Shown piece by piece: positions 9,440 through 18,128 of a DNA stretch of 64,000 nt. The notes under the pieces were generated by a model. The model was not told where the DNA came from and made no database searches. It worked only from the letters and a program-made list of their open reading frames with translations. Position 1 is the stretch's first letter. The number at the start of each line of letters is the position of its first letter. The stretch comes from Citrobacter sp. 18056 (GTDB taxonomy: Bacteria; Pseudomonadota; Gammaproteobacteria; Enterobacterales; Enterobacteriaceae): positions 248,001 through 312,000 of the forward strand of contig CACSJR010000003.1 in NCBI GenBank assembly GCA_902706235.1, written 5' to 3'. The position numbers were made by a program, and so were the translations under genes.

Positions 9440-9538
9440 TCAGGAACCCGGTGTGGCGTAGCCACCGATGATAAACCAGGCCAGGAAGGCGACCGCGACG
9501 ATAAAACACAGGATAGGGAAGGCGATTCCAATGCGCAT
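9440..9538 (-). CDS. yoaK: YoaK-like 32-residue membrane protein
   Basis: A 32-codon ORF too short for ordinary gene calling. It starts MRIGIAFPILCFIVAVAF, continues LAWFIIGGYATPGS and ends at TGA. It has one hydrophobic helix covering about residues 4-25, and the pattern MRIGI.FP......AV.FLAWF.IGGYA.PG matches the E. coli small inner-membrane protein YoaK as I recall it. GAGG lies 4 bases upstream of ATG. In E. coli yoaK overlaps yoaJ; no yoaJ-like ORF follows here. Function is unknown. The match is from memory, so the gene symbol is less certain than the presence of a small membrane protein. Confidence 0.65.
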   Translation of the reverse strand: MRIGIAFPILCFIVAVAFLAWFIIGGYATPGS

Positions 9539-9759
9539 AAAACCTCTTGATGTCCTTAATCAGGAACTGATTTGCGTAATTCACGAAGCGAAGAGGATAA
9601 CACATTGCTAACAATGAGCGCGGTTGTGTTTTTGCACAATGTCTACTCATTATAAAATGCAGTTATCGTTTAACTTTATGATTTTAGGTGTTTTTGTCGA
9701 GCGAGGCTGGTTATTGATTGAGCGTGGTGAGCGAGTAATATCGTTTCGGAAAATGATTT

Positions 9760-9836
9760 TGGTCGGCACGGAGAGATTTGAACTCTCGACCCTCGCCACC
9801 CCATGACGATGCGCTACCAGGCTGCGCTACGTGCCG
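9760..9836 (-). tRNA. proL: tRNA-Pro (anticodon GGG)
   Basis: A 77-base cloverleaf on the minus strand beginning CGGCACGTAGCGCAGCCTGG, with acceptor arms CGGCACG/CGTGCCG, the T-arm GTTCAAATC, anticodon GGG in CATGGGGTG, and an encoded 3' ACCA. It matches E. coli proL closely and lies 75 bases downstream of yejM on the same strand, its E. coli position. It reads CCC and CCU proline codons. Confidence 0.95.
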
Positions 9837-9911
9837 ACGCTGAAAAATAATACTACCTTTTTCAACGCCGGATGCAAGACGGTTTCCGCCAACTGATTTA
9901 AAAATAATCAA

Positions 9912-11672
9912 TCAGTTAGCGATGAAACGTTTCTCTTCGGTCAGCACCTGGAGCAGCAGACTCAGCTGTGGCTTCTCGTTCTCCACTTTCTCATCGTCGC
10001 GATTCCACGTGTGGTAGTTACCGTTGTGATTCAGCACGACGGTCACCTTCGGCGTGGTTATCGCCAGGTCAGTATTGCTCGCGGCGGTGACCCAGTTATG
10101 GCGGCGCGTGGCGCTGAACAAGTCCTGCCCCTGAGAATATTCATTGGCAGGCGTGCTGACGTGCAGCAGGCGCTGCATCAGCGTGGTCATCACATCTTTA
10201 TGGTTGGTCAGAGTGGTGATTTCCTGCGCTGGCGTACCCGGCCAGTGAACCACCAGTGGAACCTGAAGCTGCTCGCGAGACCAGTCGAAATTCGCGCCTT
10301 TTTTATCCAGTGATACGCCGTGCGCTGCCGTGATAATCACCACGGTTTTGTCGAACTTGCCGGACGCTTTCAGTGCGGTCAGCACGCGGTCAATCTGCTT
10401 ATCAACATCCCCGGCAGCGCGGGAATAACGGCGGTTAAAGCCTTGCTTCTGGGTGTCGGCAAGGGTGGTTCCGTTGAGCGAAATCCAGGAGAACCAGCGG
10501 TTCTCTTCCTGCGCATAGCTCCCCAGCCAGTTGATCCACTGGGAAGCGGTATCCGCATCGCTCTGAGATTTGGACGGTGGCAGCGAGAAGTCTGACAGCA
10601 GCGCCTGGCGATACATTGGGCTGCTGAATCCGTCAGAGGAGAACAACCCAAGCTGATAACCCTGCTGATTCAGCGCGGAAATCAACGCCGCCGGAACGCG
10701 TGCGGACAACACGCCATCCATATAGCTGGGTGAAATCCCGTAGAACAGGCCGAAGATCCCGCTGTCGGCGGCATTACCGGCGCTCAAGTGCTGAGTAAAG
10801 TTAAGGTTTTGCTGCGCAAAACTGCCCAGGGCAGGCATCTGCTTCTCAAAACGGGAATAATTCAGGCTATCGACCGTAATCAGCAGAACGTTCTGTCCGG
10901 TGCCCATATCGCGGTAGCGCAAATCGCTCAGCGGATATTGCACGGAAACGGCTTCCGGATCGCCTTGCTCCACCAGACGGCGCTGATAATCCTGCGCGTC
11001 CAGCAGGCCGTGTTTCTCAAGGAAACGACGGGCGGTCATCGGATAGGAAAGTGGCAAATTCGCGCGCTGCATGGTTATCGGGCGATAGAAATTCGCATCG
11101 GCCCAGATGTACATCACATGCGTGGCGATAAATGCAGTAAACAGAAACCAGGCGACCGGGCGAGCATAGTGGCGGCGGCGCGTAAGGCTACGCAGCTTTT
11201 GCCAGCTCCAGGTAGCGAATAGCATCTCAATCAGCAGAATGACCGGCACGCTGATAAACATAAGCTGCCAGTCGCGGGCCATTTCGTTCTGATCGGGGTT
11301 AATCACCAACTCCCACACTACCGGATTAAGGTGCAAGTGGAAGCGAGTAAAGACTTCGCTGTCGATAAGCAACAGCGTCATGCCCACAGTGGCAAGAATG
11401 GCGGAGAAGAACCGCATCAGGCGCTGGGACATGACAACGAAGGTGAGCGGGAAGAGGATCAGCAGGTAGGTGGCGAACACCAGAAAGCTGAAATGCCCGA
11501 CGAGGCTGATGTACGAGTACACGCGACCGGACAGCGTGGTCGGCCAGTCGGCGACAAACAGATAGCGGCTACCGAGAACTGCGGCCAGCAGAATGTTGAA
11601 CAGGGCAAACCAGTGCCCCCAACTGACCATCTGGGACACTTTTTCTCGATAGGGCTGACGATGAGTCACCAT
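9912..11672 (-). CDS. yejM: YejM/LapC (PbgA), regulator of lipopolysaccharide synthesis
   Basis: A 586-residue essential inner-membrane protein, the same length as in E. coli. Five N-terminal membrane helices (about 20-190) are followed by a periplasmic sulfatase-like domain (about 245-586, from NVLLITVDSLNYSRFEKQ). In E. coli it senses periplasmic-leaflet LPS and controls LpxC turnover through LapB and FtsH. The sulfatase catalytic Thr/Ser-Cys site is not intact (VDSLNYS), consistent with a non-enzymatic role. yejL lies 27 bases upstream on the same strand, so the two are likely co-transcribed. Confidence 0.96.
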   Translation of the reverse strand: MVTHRQPYREKVSQMVSWGHWFALFNILLAAVLGSRYLFVADWPTTLSGRVYSYISLVGHFSFLVFATYLLILFPLTFVVMSQRLMRFFSAILATVGMTLLLIDSEVFTRFHLHLNPVVWELVINPDQNEMARDWQLMFISVPVILLIEMLFATWSWQKLRSLTRRRHYARPVAWFLFTAFIATHVMYIWADANFYRPITMQRANLPLSYPMTARRFLEKHGLLDAQDYQRRLVEQGDPEAVSVQYPLSDLRYRDMGTGQNVLLITVDSLNYSRFEKQMPALGSFAQQNLNFTQHLSAGNAADSGIFGLFYGISPSYMDGVLSARVPAALISALNQQGYQLGLFSSDGFSSPMYRQALLSDFSLPPSKSQSDADTASQWINWLGSYAQEENRWFSWISLNGTTLADTQKQGFNRRYSRAAGDVDKQIDRVLTALKASGKFDKTVVIITAAHGVSLDKKGANFDWSREQLQVPLVVHWPGTPAQEITTLTNHKDVMTTLMQRLLHVSTPANEYSQGQDLFSATRRHNWVTAASNTDLAITTPKVTVVLNHNGNYHTWNRDDEKVENEKPQLSLLLQVLTEEKRFIAN

Positions 11673-11699
11673 AAACTGTTTGTCGTCTTCCTTTTGCGC

Positions 11700-11927
11700 T
11701 TAGTGCGCTGGGTCGTCGCTAACCGAGGATTGCAGCGCCTGAGCAAAGGAGCGGACAATCGCCTGGCGCTGTGCTGGCGCGACGCTTGTGTTAATCAGGT
11801 TAGTCACCATATTGCCCAACACCATCAGTGAAAGGTCAGTCGGTGCCTTGTGTTTTTCCAGCACGTTGGCAAGCTCAGTCAGCAGCTGTTCAACGTGTTC
11901 ATCACTGTAGCGGGAGATTTGCGGCAT
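11700..11927 (-). CDS. yejL: YejL, UPF0352 small protein
   Basis: A 75-residue cytoplasmic protein starting [19 protein letters not shown], ending SSVSDDPAH. It is helical and highly conserved in gamma-proteobacteria; its function is not established. The ATG at 11927 gives the length of the E. coli protein; the frame is open further upstream but without similarity. It precedes yejM with a 27-base gap and diverges from yejK. Confidence 0.93.
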   Translation of the reverse strand: MPQISRYSDEHVEQLLTELANVLEKHKAPTDLSLMVLGNMVTNLINTSVAPAQRQAIVRSFAQALQSSVSDDPAH

Positions 11928-12060
11928 AAATCCAGAATCTGTTTGTTCATGAAAGGGCAACATATTACCGTAGCAGCAGCTTTTTTTCCGCTTTTTTTCG
12001 CCTTTACACAGTTGCGTCCGCGATGGTTGAATACCGTCCGGTCTAAAAGGAGAGTTTAAC

Positions 12061-13065
12061 ATGAGTCTGGATATCAACCAGATTGCCCTGCACCAGATGA
12101 TCAAGCGTGATGAAGAGAACCTTGAAGTGGTGCTGCGCGATACTTTGCTGGAGCCGACGGCAACGGTCGAAGAGATGATGGCTGAGCTGCATCGGGTCTA
12201 TAGCGCAAAGAACAAAGCCTATGGCATGTTCAATGAAGAGAGCGAGCTGGCCCAGTCTCTGCGCCTGCATCGTCAGGGTGAGGAAGATTTCCTGGCCTTT
12301 AGCCGCGCAGCGACCGGTCGCCTGCGTGACGAACTGGCGAAATACCCGTTCGCTGACGGCGGCATCGTACTGTTTTGCCACTATCGCTATCTGGCGGTGG
12401 AGTATCTGCTGGTGGCGGTGCTCAACAATCTGAGCAGCATGCGCGTGAACGAGCAACTGGATATCAGCTCCACGCACTATCTCGATATCAATCATGCCGA
12501 TATCGTGGCGCGTATTGATTTGACCGAATGGGAAACTAATCCGGACTCCAGCCGCTACCTGACGTTCCTGAAAGGGCGAGTCGGGCGCAAAGTGGCCGAT
12601 TTCTTTATGGATTTCCTCGGGGCAAGCGAAGGGTTGAACGCCAAAGCGCAGAACCGGGGTTTGCTGCAGGCAGTTGACGATTTTACTGCCGAAGCGGAGC
12701 TCGATAAATCTGAGCGTCAGAACGTGCGCCAGCAGGTTTACACCTATTGCAACGAACAGCTGCAGGCCGGGGAAGAGATTGAACTGGAGTCGCTGTCCAA
12801 AGAGTTGTCGGGCGTCAGTGAAATGAGTTTCCACGAATTCACCGCCGACAAAGGCTACGAGCTGGAAGAGAGTTTCCCGGCCGACAGAAGCACGCTGCGC
12901 CAGCTGACCAAATACGCCGGAAGCGGCGGTGGGCTGACCATCAATTTTGATGCGCTGCTGCTGGGCGAACGTATTTTCTGGGATCCGGCCACCGATACGC
13001 TGACCATCAAAGGCACGCCACCCAACCTGCGTGACCAGTTACAGCGCCGCACCAGCGGCAAGTAA
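12061..13065 (+). CDS. yejK: YejK (NdpA) nucleoid-associated protein
   Basis: A 334-residue nucleoid-associated protein (335 in E. coli) starting [20 protein letters not shown]. In E. coli it is found with the nucleoid and has been reported to interact with gyrase and topoisomerase IV. AAGGAGAG lies about 5 bases before ATG. It is transcribed divergently from yejL and converges on rplY with a shared terminator. Confidence 0.95.
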   Translation: MSLDINQIALHQMIKRDEENLEVVLRDTLLEPTATVEEMMAELHRVYSAKNKAYGMFNEESELAQSLRLHRQGEEDFLAFSRAATGRLRDELAKYPFADGGIVLFCHYRYLAVEYLLVAVLNNLSSMRVNEQLDISSTHYLDINHADIVARIDLTEWETNPDSSRYLTFLKGRVGRKVADFFMDFLGASEGLNAKAQNRGLLQAVDDFTAEAELDKSERQNVRQQVYTYCNEQLQAGEEIELESLSKELSGVSEMSFHEFTADKGYELEESFPADRSTLRQLTKYAGSGGGLTINFDALLLGERIFWDPATDTLTIKGTPPNLRDQLQRRTSGK

Positions 13066-13078
13066 CCTAAAATCAGCG

Positions 13079-13107
13079 ATAAAAAAACCCCGCCGAGGCG
13101 GGGTTCT
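13079..13107. terminator. Bidirectional terminator yejK / rplY
   Basis: AAAAAAACCCCGCC GA GGCGGGGTTCTT: a 7-bp GC stem flanked by an A-run and a T-run, between two convergent genes. Confidence 0.85.
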
Positions 13108-13124
13108 TCACAACTTGTCAGCGA

Positions 13125-13412
13125 TTACGCGCGAACGAAGTCGATGTGAGTCAGTTTTGGCTTGAACGGGTGACGCTGAACAGCCTGAACCTTCACTTTC
13201 TCTTCTTTACCACCAGCAACCACGATGGTCAGAACTTCGGTGTAGAAACCTTCTTTAGTCTGCAGGTTCCACACTTTGTCGTGGTCCAGTTCCAGAGCTA
13301 CTGGAGCAGCTTCGCCACCGTAGACGATTGCTGGGAACTGGTTAGCGGTACGCAGGCGGCGGCTCGCACCCTTACCCTGCTCTTTACGTACTTCTGCGTT
13401 TAAAGTAAACAT
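13125..13412 (-). CDS. rplY: Ribosomal protein bL25
   Basis: A 95-residue 5S rRNA-binding protein of the large subunit. It starts [20 protein letters not shown] and has the single-domain L25 form without the CTC extension. The ATG at 13412 gives the E. coli family length of 94-95; the ORF extends 24 codons upstream through the leader without similarity. A strong sigma-70-like promoter lies 84 bases upstream. Confidence 0.97.
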   Translation of the reverse strand: MFTLNAEVRKEQGKGASRRLRTANQFPAIVYGGEAAPVALELDHDKVWNLQTKEGFYTEVLTIVVAGGKEEKVKVQAVQRHPFKPKLTHIDFVRA

Positions 13413-13495
13413 TGATGTCTCTCTATATGTAATCCTGTTACAGGCGACCCAGCAACAGGCAAGTGATCTGCTTTGCACATGCAAAAGCGGGCGGG

Positions 13496-13524
13496 ATTAT
13501 AGCCTTCAATCCCCACAGGGGCAA
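13496..13524 (-). promoter_or_regulatory. Sigma-70 promoter of rplY
   Basis: On the minus strand: -35 TTGCCC (13519-13524), a 17-base spacer, and a consensus -10 TATAAT (13496-13501). It would give a leader of about 75-80 bases before the rplY ATG. Confidence 0.75.
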
Positions 13525-13643
13525 TTGGAAACTACATACCTGATACGGGCAATCGGCGGTCGGTACACGAAAATTGAGGGATTTTTCCCGCAATATTAGG
13601 GGGCGCTTAAGGGCGCTTGCGTTGATCGACTGCGGGGGCCGGG

Positions 13644-15401
13644 CTAGCGCAGCTCATTGGCGCGACGGAAACGGCCTTCATAATCAAAGATTTTTTCGCG
13701 CACCTGCCAGAATTGCCCTTTTTTACGCGCGACAACAAAATCCGGATGACGCAGTAAAACTTGCTGAGCAAGGATATCGGCAGGCGTTATCCAGCGCAGC
13801 GGCACGCCGGGCGTGCGAGTATGAGGGCGCATAAAAAGCTGCTCGAAGGCGGTTTTCTGTGCGGGCGTTTGCAGGCGGAAGCGCTCACTCACATCGGCCC
13901 CGTCTTCGTCGTGATAGGTGACTTTCAGCCACGGGCCTTTTTCGTCAGCGCCGTCCTGTAACGTCATGCCGCTACAGCGCAGCACCAGCGCATCTTTAAG
14001 CTTCAATGCCGCTTTCAGCATATCGTCCGGGTCAACCAGCACCGTGTCACATTCGCGGCAACGCCGCGCCGCGATATCATTTTCCGCATTACACTGCGGG
14101 CAGTTTTTAAAGCGGAAGCGGAAATCACACTGCTCGCGATGGCCATCGTCATCTTCAAACCAGCCCTGACAGCGGCGGCCAAAATGTTCGATAAGCGTGC
14201 CGTCCTGAGTTGTTTTTCCCCAGAACGTATTGGCGAAACCGCAGGCAGGGCAGAAAACCTGTACTGGTACGTTGTCACTTTTGCCTTTCGGCGCGCCGAC
14301 TTCCGGGGCAAACAGGTCATGCGGGTTTCCGGCGTAGTCGAGTATCAGGCAATCGGTCTTGCCAGGCGACAGGCGCAGGCCGCGGCCGACAATTTGTTGA
14401 TAAAGGCTGACGGATTCCGTCGGGCGCAGAATGGCAATCAGGTCGACGTGCGGCGCGTCAAATCCGGTGGTCAGCACCGCGACGTTCACCAGATAGCGAA
14501 ACTGCTGGGCTTTGAACGCCTCAATCAGTCGGTCTCGTTCCGGCGTGGGTGTATCGCCGGTGATCAGTGCCGCCTCTGAGGCTGGTAGCAGGCCGGTGAC
14601 TTCTTTGGCGTGCTCTACGGTTGAAGCGAAAATCATCACCCCTTTGCGATTCTGCGCAAATTCAACAATCTGGCTGATGATGTGCGGGGTTACGCGCTGC
14701 TGTTTTTTCAGCTCAACGTTAAGATCTGCCTCACTGAACAGGCCGTTGCTTTGCACCTGCAGGCGGCTGAAATCGTATTGAACCACCGGCATATCCAGTC
14801 GTTCCGGCGGCGTCAAAAAGCCGTGCTTAATCATGTAGCGCAGCGGCAGTTCATAAATGCAGTCGCGGAACAGCGCTTTTTCATCACCGCGTACCATGCC
14901 GTGATAATGAAAGCGATAAATCCAGCCTTTTCCCAGACGGAACGGCGTGGCAGTCAGCCCCAGCAGGCGTAAGTGAGGGTTCACCTTTTTAAGGTGATTA
15001 AGAATTTGCTGGTACTGGCTGTCATCGTCATCGCTGATGCGGTGGCATTCATCGACAATCAGCAGCGAAAACTCGGCCTGAAACAGCTCAAGGTTGCGCG
15101 CCACCGACTGCACGCTGCCGAAAACCACTTTGCCGTGGCTCTCTTTGCGCTTTAGTCCGGCGGCAAAAATATCGGCCTCAAGCCCTAACGCCCGGTACTT
15201 CGCGTGGTTCTGCGCCACCAGTTCTTTGACGTGAGCAAGCACCAACACACGCCCACGCGCCAGGCGAGCAAGCTCGGCTATCACCAGGCTTTTCCCGGCG
15301 CCGGTGGGCAACACAATCACCGCGGGCTGCTGGTGTTGACGAAAGTGGGAGAGGGTGGCGTCCACCGCTTCCTGCTGATAAGGGCGAAGTGTAAAGGTCA
15401 T
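13644..15401 (-). CDS. radD: RadD (YejH) DEAD/H-box repair helicase
   Basis: A 585-residue superfamily-2 helicase-like ATPase involved in double-strand-break repair, acting with single-strand binding protein and stimulating RecA strand exchange. Motifs: Walker A LPTGAGKS near residue 30, DECH box in [21 protein letters not shown], and motif [12 protein letters not shown]; a cysteine-rich zinc-binding region follows ([26 protein letters not shown]). The start [10 protein letters not shown] at 15401 gives the E. coli length (586); an in-frame ATG 13 codons upstream shows no similarity. Confidence 0.95.
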   Translation of the reverse strand: MTFTLRPYQQEAVDATLSHFRQHQQPAVIVLPTGAGKSLVIAELARLARGRVLVLAHVKELVAQNHAKYRALGLEADIFAAGLKRKESHGKVVFGSVQSVARNLELFQAEFSLLIVDECHRISDDDDSQYQQILNHLKKVNPHLRLLGLTATPFRLGKGWIYRFHYHGMVRGDEKALFRDCIYELPLRYMIKHGFLTPPERLDMPVVQYDFSRLQVQSNGLFSEADLNVELKKQQRVTPHIISQIVEFAQNRKGVMIFASTVEHAKEVTGLLPASEAALITGDTPTPERDRLIEAFKAQQFRYLVNVAVLTTGFDAPHVDLIAILRPTESVSLYQQIVGRGLRLSPGKTDCLILDYAGNPHDLFAPEVGAPKGKSDNVPVQVFCPACGFANTFWGKTTQDGTLIEHFGRRCQGWFEDDDGHREQCDFRFRFKNCPQCNAENDIAARRCRECDTVLVDPDDMLKAALKLKDALVLRCSGMTLQDGADEKGPWLKVTYHDEDGADVSERFRLQTPAQKTAFEQLFMRPHTRTPGVPLRWITPADILAQQVLLRHPDFVVARKKGQFWQVREKIFDYEGRFRRANELR

Positions 15402-15549
15402 GGTTCCAGCGTCATTATTTCCAGGCAAATAGTATGCCATGAATCTTTTCGCTTGAGTGGCTTGGCAGGGCCGTTATACTTGACCCTTAGTACAGCTTCA
15501 TTTTCGGGCTACGCCCGATACCCGCACAATTACAGGCTAAAAATACTTC

Positions 15550-16257
15550 ATGCGACTCGAAAAGTTTATCGCCCAGCAACTCGGCGTCAGCCGTGCCATT
15601 GCCGGGCGTGAAATTCGCGCCAGCCGCGTTACCGTGGATGGCGAGATTGTCAAACTCAGCGCGTTTAAGGTCCTGCCGGAACACACTGTGGAATATGACG
15701 GAAACCCGTTGATTCAACCGACTGGCCCACGCTACTTCATGCTCAACAAGCCTCAGGGTTATGTGTGCTCAACGGATGACCCGGATCATCCGACGGTGCT
15801 TTATTTTCTCGATGAGCCACTGGCGCACAAGCTGCACGCCGCAGGGCGTCTCGATATCGACACCACCGGCCTGGTACTGATGACCGACGACGGCCAATGG
15901 TCGCACCGCGTCACTTCCCCGCGTCACCACTGCGAGAAAACCTATCTGGTGACGCTGGAATCACCGGTGTCCGATGACACAGCTGAACAATTCACCAAAG
16001 GCGTTCAGCTGCATAATGAAAAAGATCTGACCAAACCCGCACAGCTGGACGTGCTGACCCCGACTGAAGTCCGTTTGACCATCAGTGAAGGGCGCTATCA
16101 CCAGGTGAAACGCATGTTTGCGGCGGTAGGCAACCACGTTGTGGGCCTGCATCGCGAACGGATTGGTGAGATTAAACTTGATGACGATTTGGCACCAGGT
16201 GAATACCGGGCGCTGACGGAAGACGAAATCGCCAGCGTTGGCTTATCGCCGCGCTAA
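15550..16257 (+). CDS. rsuA: 16S rRNA pseudouridine-516 synthase RsuA
   Basis: Converts U516 of 16S rRNA to pseudouridine during small-subunit assembly. An N-terminal S4 RNA-binding domain (about 1-60) precedes the catalytic domain, with Asp102 in [10 protein letters not shown] and the [16 protein letters not shown] motif. It has 235 residues, a few more at the C-terminus (SVGLSPR) than the 231-residue E. coli protein. bcr follows 16 bases later on the same strand, so the pair is likely co-transcribed. Confidence 0.96.
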   Translation: MRLEKFIAQQLGVSRAIAGREIRASRVTVDGEIVKLSAFKVLPEHTVEYDGNPLIQPTGPRYFMLNKPQGYVCSTDDPDHPTVLYFLDEPLAHKLHAAGRLDIDTTGLVLMTDDGQWSHRVTSPRHHCEKTYLVTLESPVSDDTAEQFTKGVQLHNEKDLTKPAQLDVLTPTEVRLTISEGRYHQVKRMFAAVGNHVVGLHRERIGEIKLDDDLAPGEYRALTEDEIASVGLSPR

Positions 16258-16273
16258 CTTCAGGAGTAGATTA

Positions 16274-17470
16274 GTGACCACCAGGCAGCACTCCTCGCTG
16301 GGTATAGTATTCATCCTTGGCCTCCTGGCCATGCTGATGCCGCTTTCAATTGATATGTATCTCCCGGCGCTGCCGGTCATTTCTGCGCAGTTCGGCGTCC
16401 CGGCGGGCAGTGCGCAGATGACGCTCAGCACCTACATTCTGGGCTTTGCCCTCGGTCAGTTGCTGTATGGCCCAATGGCTGACAGCATTGGTCGTAAGCC
16501 GGTTATTCTCGGTGGCACGCTAGTGTTCGCGGCTGCTGCAGTAGCGTGTGCGCTGTCGCAGACCATCGATCATCTGATCATTATGCGCTTCTTCCACGGC
16601 CTGGCCGCGGCGGCTGCAAGCGTGGTGATCAACGCCCTGATGCGTGACATTTACCCGAAAGAAGAGTTCTCCCGCATGATGTCGTTCGTCATGCTGGTGA
16701 CGACCATTGCGCCGCTGGTGGCGCCCATGGTCGGCGGGGCGGTGCTGGTGTGGTTTAGCTGGCATGCGATTTTCTGGATCCTCGCTATTGCTGCACTTCT
16801 GGCCTCAACGATGATCTTCTTCTTTATCGATGAGACCTTGCCGCCGGAGCGCCGTCAGAAGTTTCATATCCGCACCACGATGGGGAACTTCGCCTCGCTG
16901 TTCCGCCATAAGCGCGTACTGAGCTACATGCTGGCCAGCGGCTTCAGCTTCGCTGGCATGTTCTCGTTCCTCAGCGCCGGGCCGTTTGTTTACATCGAAC
17001 TGAACCACGTTTCACCGCAGCATTTCGGTTATTACTTCGCGCTGAATATCGTATTCCTGTTTATCATGACCATCATCAACAGCCGCTTTGTGCGCAAAGT
17101 CGGTGCGCTGAACATGTTCCGCGCCGGGCTGTGGATCCAGTTCGCGATGGCCGTTTGGATGGTGGTGTGCGCACTGCTTGGCGTGGGCTTCTGGTCTCTG
17201 GTGCTTGGTGTAGCGGCGTTTGTGGGCTGCGTATCGATGGTTTCTTCCAACGCGATGGCGGTTATTCTCGACGAATTCCCGCACATGGCGGGCACGGCGT
17301 CGTCGCTGGCGGGAACTTTCCGCTTCGGGATTGGTGCGATTGTGGGGGCGTTGCTGTCGATGGCGACCTTTACCACCGCGTGGCCGATGCTGTTTTCCAT
17401 CGCATTTTGCGCCAGTTGTTCGATTTTGTTCTCTCTCTACGCCAGCCGTCCTCGTAAAAACCCGCGCTAA
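16274..17470 (+). CDS. bcr: Bcr multidrug (bicyclomycin/sulfonamide) efflux carrier
   Basis: A 12-helix DHA1 family proton antiporter of the major facilitator superfamily, which in E. coli gives bicyclomycin resistance and exports sulfonamides and L-cysteine. About 398 residues, from [20 protein letters not shown] to the basic end SRPRKNPR; the motif-A loop [12 protein letters not shown] lies between helices 2 and 3. The start is GTG at 16274 (VTTRQHSS), supported by AGGAG seven bases upstream and by E. coli Bcr (MTTRQHSS); the open frame further upstream overlaps rsuA. Confidence 0.95.
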   Translation: MTTRQHSSLGIVFILGLLAMLMPLSIDMYLPALPVISAQFGVPAGSAQMTLSTYILGFALGQLLYGPMADSIGRKPVILGGTLVFAAAAVACALSQTIDHLIIMRFFHGLAAAAASVVINALMRDIYPKEEFSRMMSFVMLVTTIAPLVAPMVGGAVLVWFSWHAIFWILAIAALLASTMIFFFIDETLPPERRQKFHIRTTMGNFASLFRHKRVLSYMLASGFSFAGMFSFLSAGPFVYIELNHVSPQHFGYYFALNIVFLFIMTIINSRFVRKVGALNMFRAGLWIQFAMAVWMVVCALLGVGFWSLVLGVAAFVGCVSMVSSNAMAVILDEFPHMAGTASSLAGTFRFGIGAIVGALLSMATFTTAWPMLFSIAFCASCSILFSLYASRPRKNPR

Positions 17471-17486
17471 TACACATCTGTTTAAC

Positions 17487-17514
17487 AAAAAGGGGCTGAA
17501 ATCAGCCTCTTTTT
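17487..17514 (+). terminator. Intrinsic terminator of bcr
   Basis: AAAAAGGGGCTGA pairs with TCAGCCTCTTTTT (one G.U pair) around a two-base loop, 16 bases after the bcr stop. Confidence 0.8.
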
Positions 17515-17526
17515 GATGCATATCAA
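17513..17526. promoter_or_regulatory. Consensus FNR-box sequence
   Basis: TTGATGCATATCAA is an exact match to the FNR consensus TTGAT-N4-ATCAA and is itself a perfect palindrome. It overlaps the T-run of the bcr terminator and lies about 255 bases upstream of yejG. A functional link to yejG is inference; distance to any promoter is unknown. Confidence 0.5.
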
Positions 17527-17780
17527 CCGCTAAGCGTTTTGTACTGCCCGATCATGTTTATTTTATGTAAAATCAATTGGTATAAAAAGTCACATCACTG
17601 TAGATAAAAAGGTTGTTTTAGATCACAGAAACGGGTACATATAGCGCCGTTATGCCGGTTTGGCATACGAGTGACGATAAAAACGTACGTACCCTTGGCT
17701 GGATGCAGGACGATTTGTCAACGATGTGTTAATATGGATGTGAAATATTTGTGAAGCATTTTGCTTCCGGGGAAAAAGAC

Positions 17781-18125
17781 GTGAATACACAACAGCTTTC
17801 TATCGTACACCGACTGCCCCAGAGCTATCGCTGGTCTGCCGGTTTTGCAGGTTCAAGAGTTGAACCGATTCCGCAAAATGGTTACGAAGATGATAATTGC
17901 CTGGTGGCCCTGAAATTACTGAGTCCTGACGGCGATACCGCATGGCCCGTAATGCAGAAGCTGAGCCAGGCGTTAACCGATATCGAATTGCCAAGCTCCG
18001 TACTGGAATGCGAAGGCGAGCCGTGCCTGTTCGTGAACATGCAAGATGAGTTCGCGGCAACCTGCCGACTGAAAAATTTCGGCGTGGCTATCGCTGAGCC
18101 TTTCTCTGGTAACAACCCTTTCTGA
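17781..18125 (+). CDS. yejG: YejG family protein
   Basis: A 114-residue cytoplasmic protein of unknown biochemical role, the same length as E. coli YejG, with which it shares [28 protein letters not shown] and [15 protein letters not shown]. The start is taken as GTG 17781 ([14 protein letters not shown]) to match E. coli; CGGGGAA lies about 9 bases upstream. An earlier in-frame GTG at 17751 would add ten residues. It converges on yejF with a 3-base gap. Confidence 0.9.
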   Translation: MNTQQLSIVHRLPQSYRWSAGFAGSRVEPIPQNGYEDDNCLVALKLLSPDGDTAWPVMQKLSQALTDIELPSSVLECEGEPCLFVNMQDEFAATCRLKNFGVAIAEPFSGNNPF

Positions 18126-18128
18126 GCG

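Larger units (their letters stand above)
17471..17780. other. Intergenic region bcr-yejG
   Basis: 310 bases without a gene. It holds the bcr terminator, a perfect FNR-type box abutting it (17513-17526), a short hairpin ATGCC-GGTTT-GGCAT near 17651, and AT-rich sequence with likely promoter elements for yejG. No small ORF with a good ribosome binding site was found. Confidence 0.6.

Noticed and set aside
9760-9836. Integration of a mobile element at tRNA-Pro
   Set aside because: tRNA genes are common integration sites, but no integrase, repeated 3' tRNA end or foreign gene is seen on either side.
12043-12834. 263-codon open frame antisense to yejK
   Set aside because: Shadow of yejK with atypical composition.
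17751-17780. Upstream GTG start for yejG
   Set aside because: Would add ten residues not present in E. coli YejG; GTG 17781 fits the known N-terminus.
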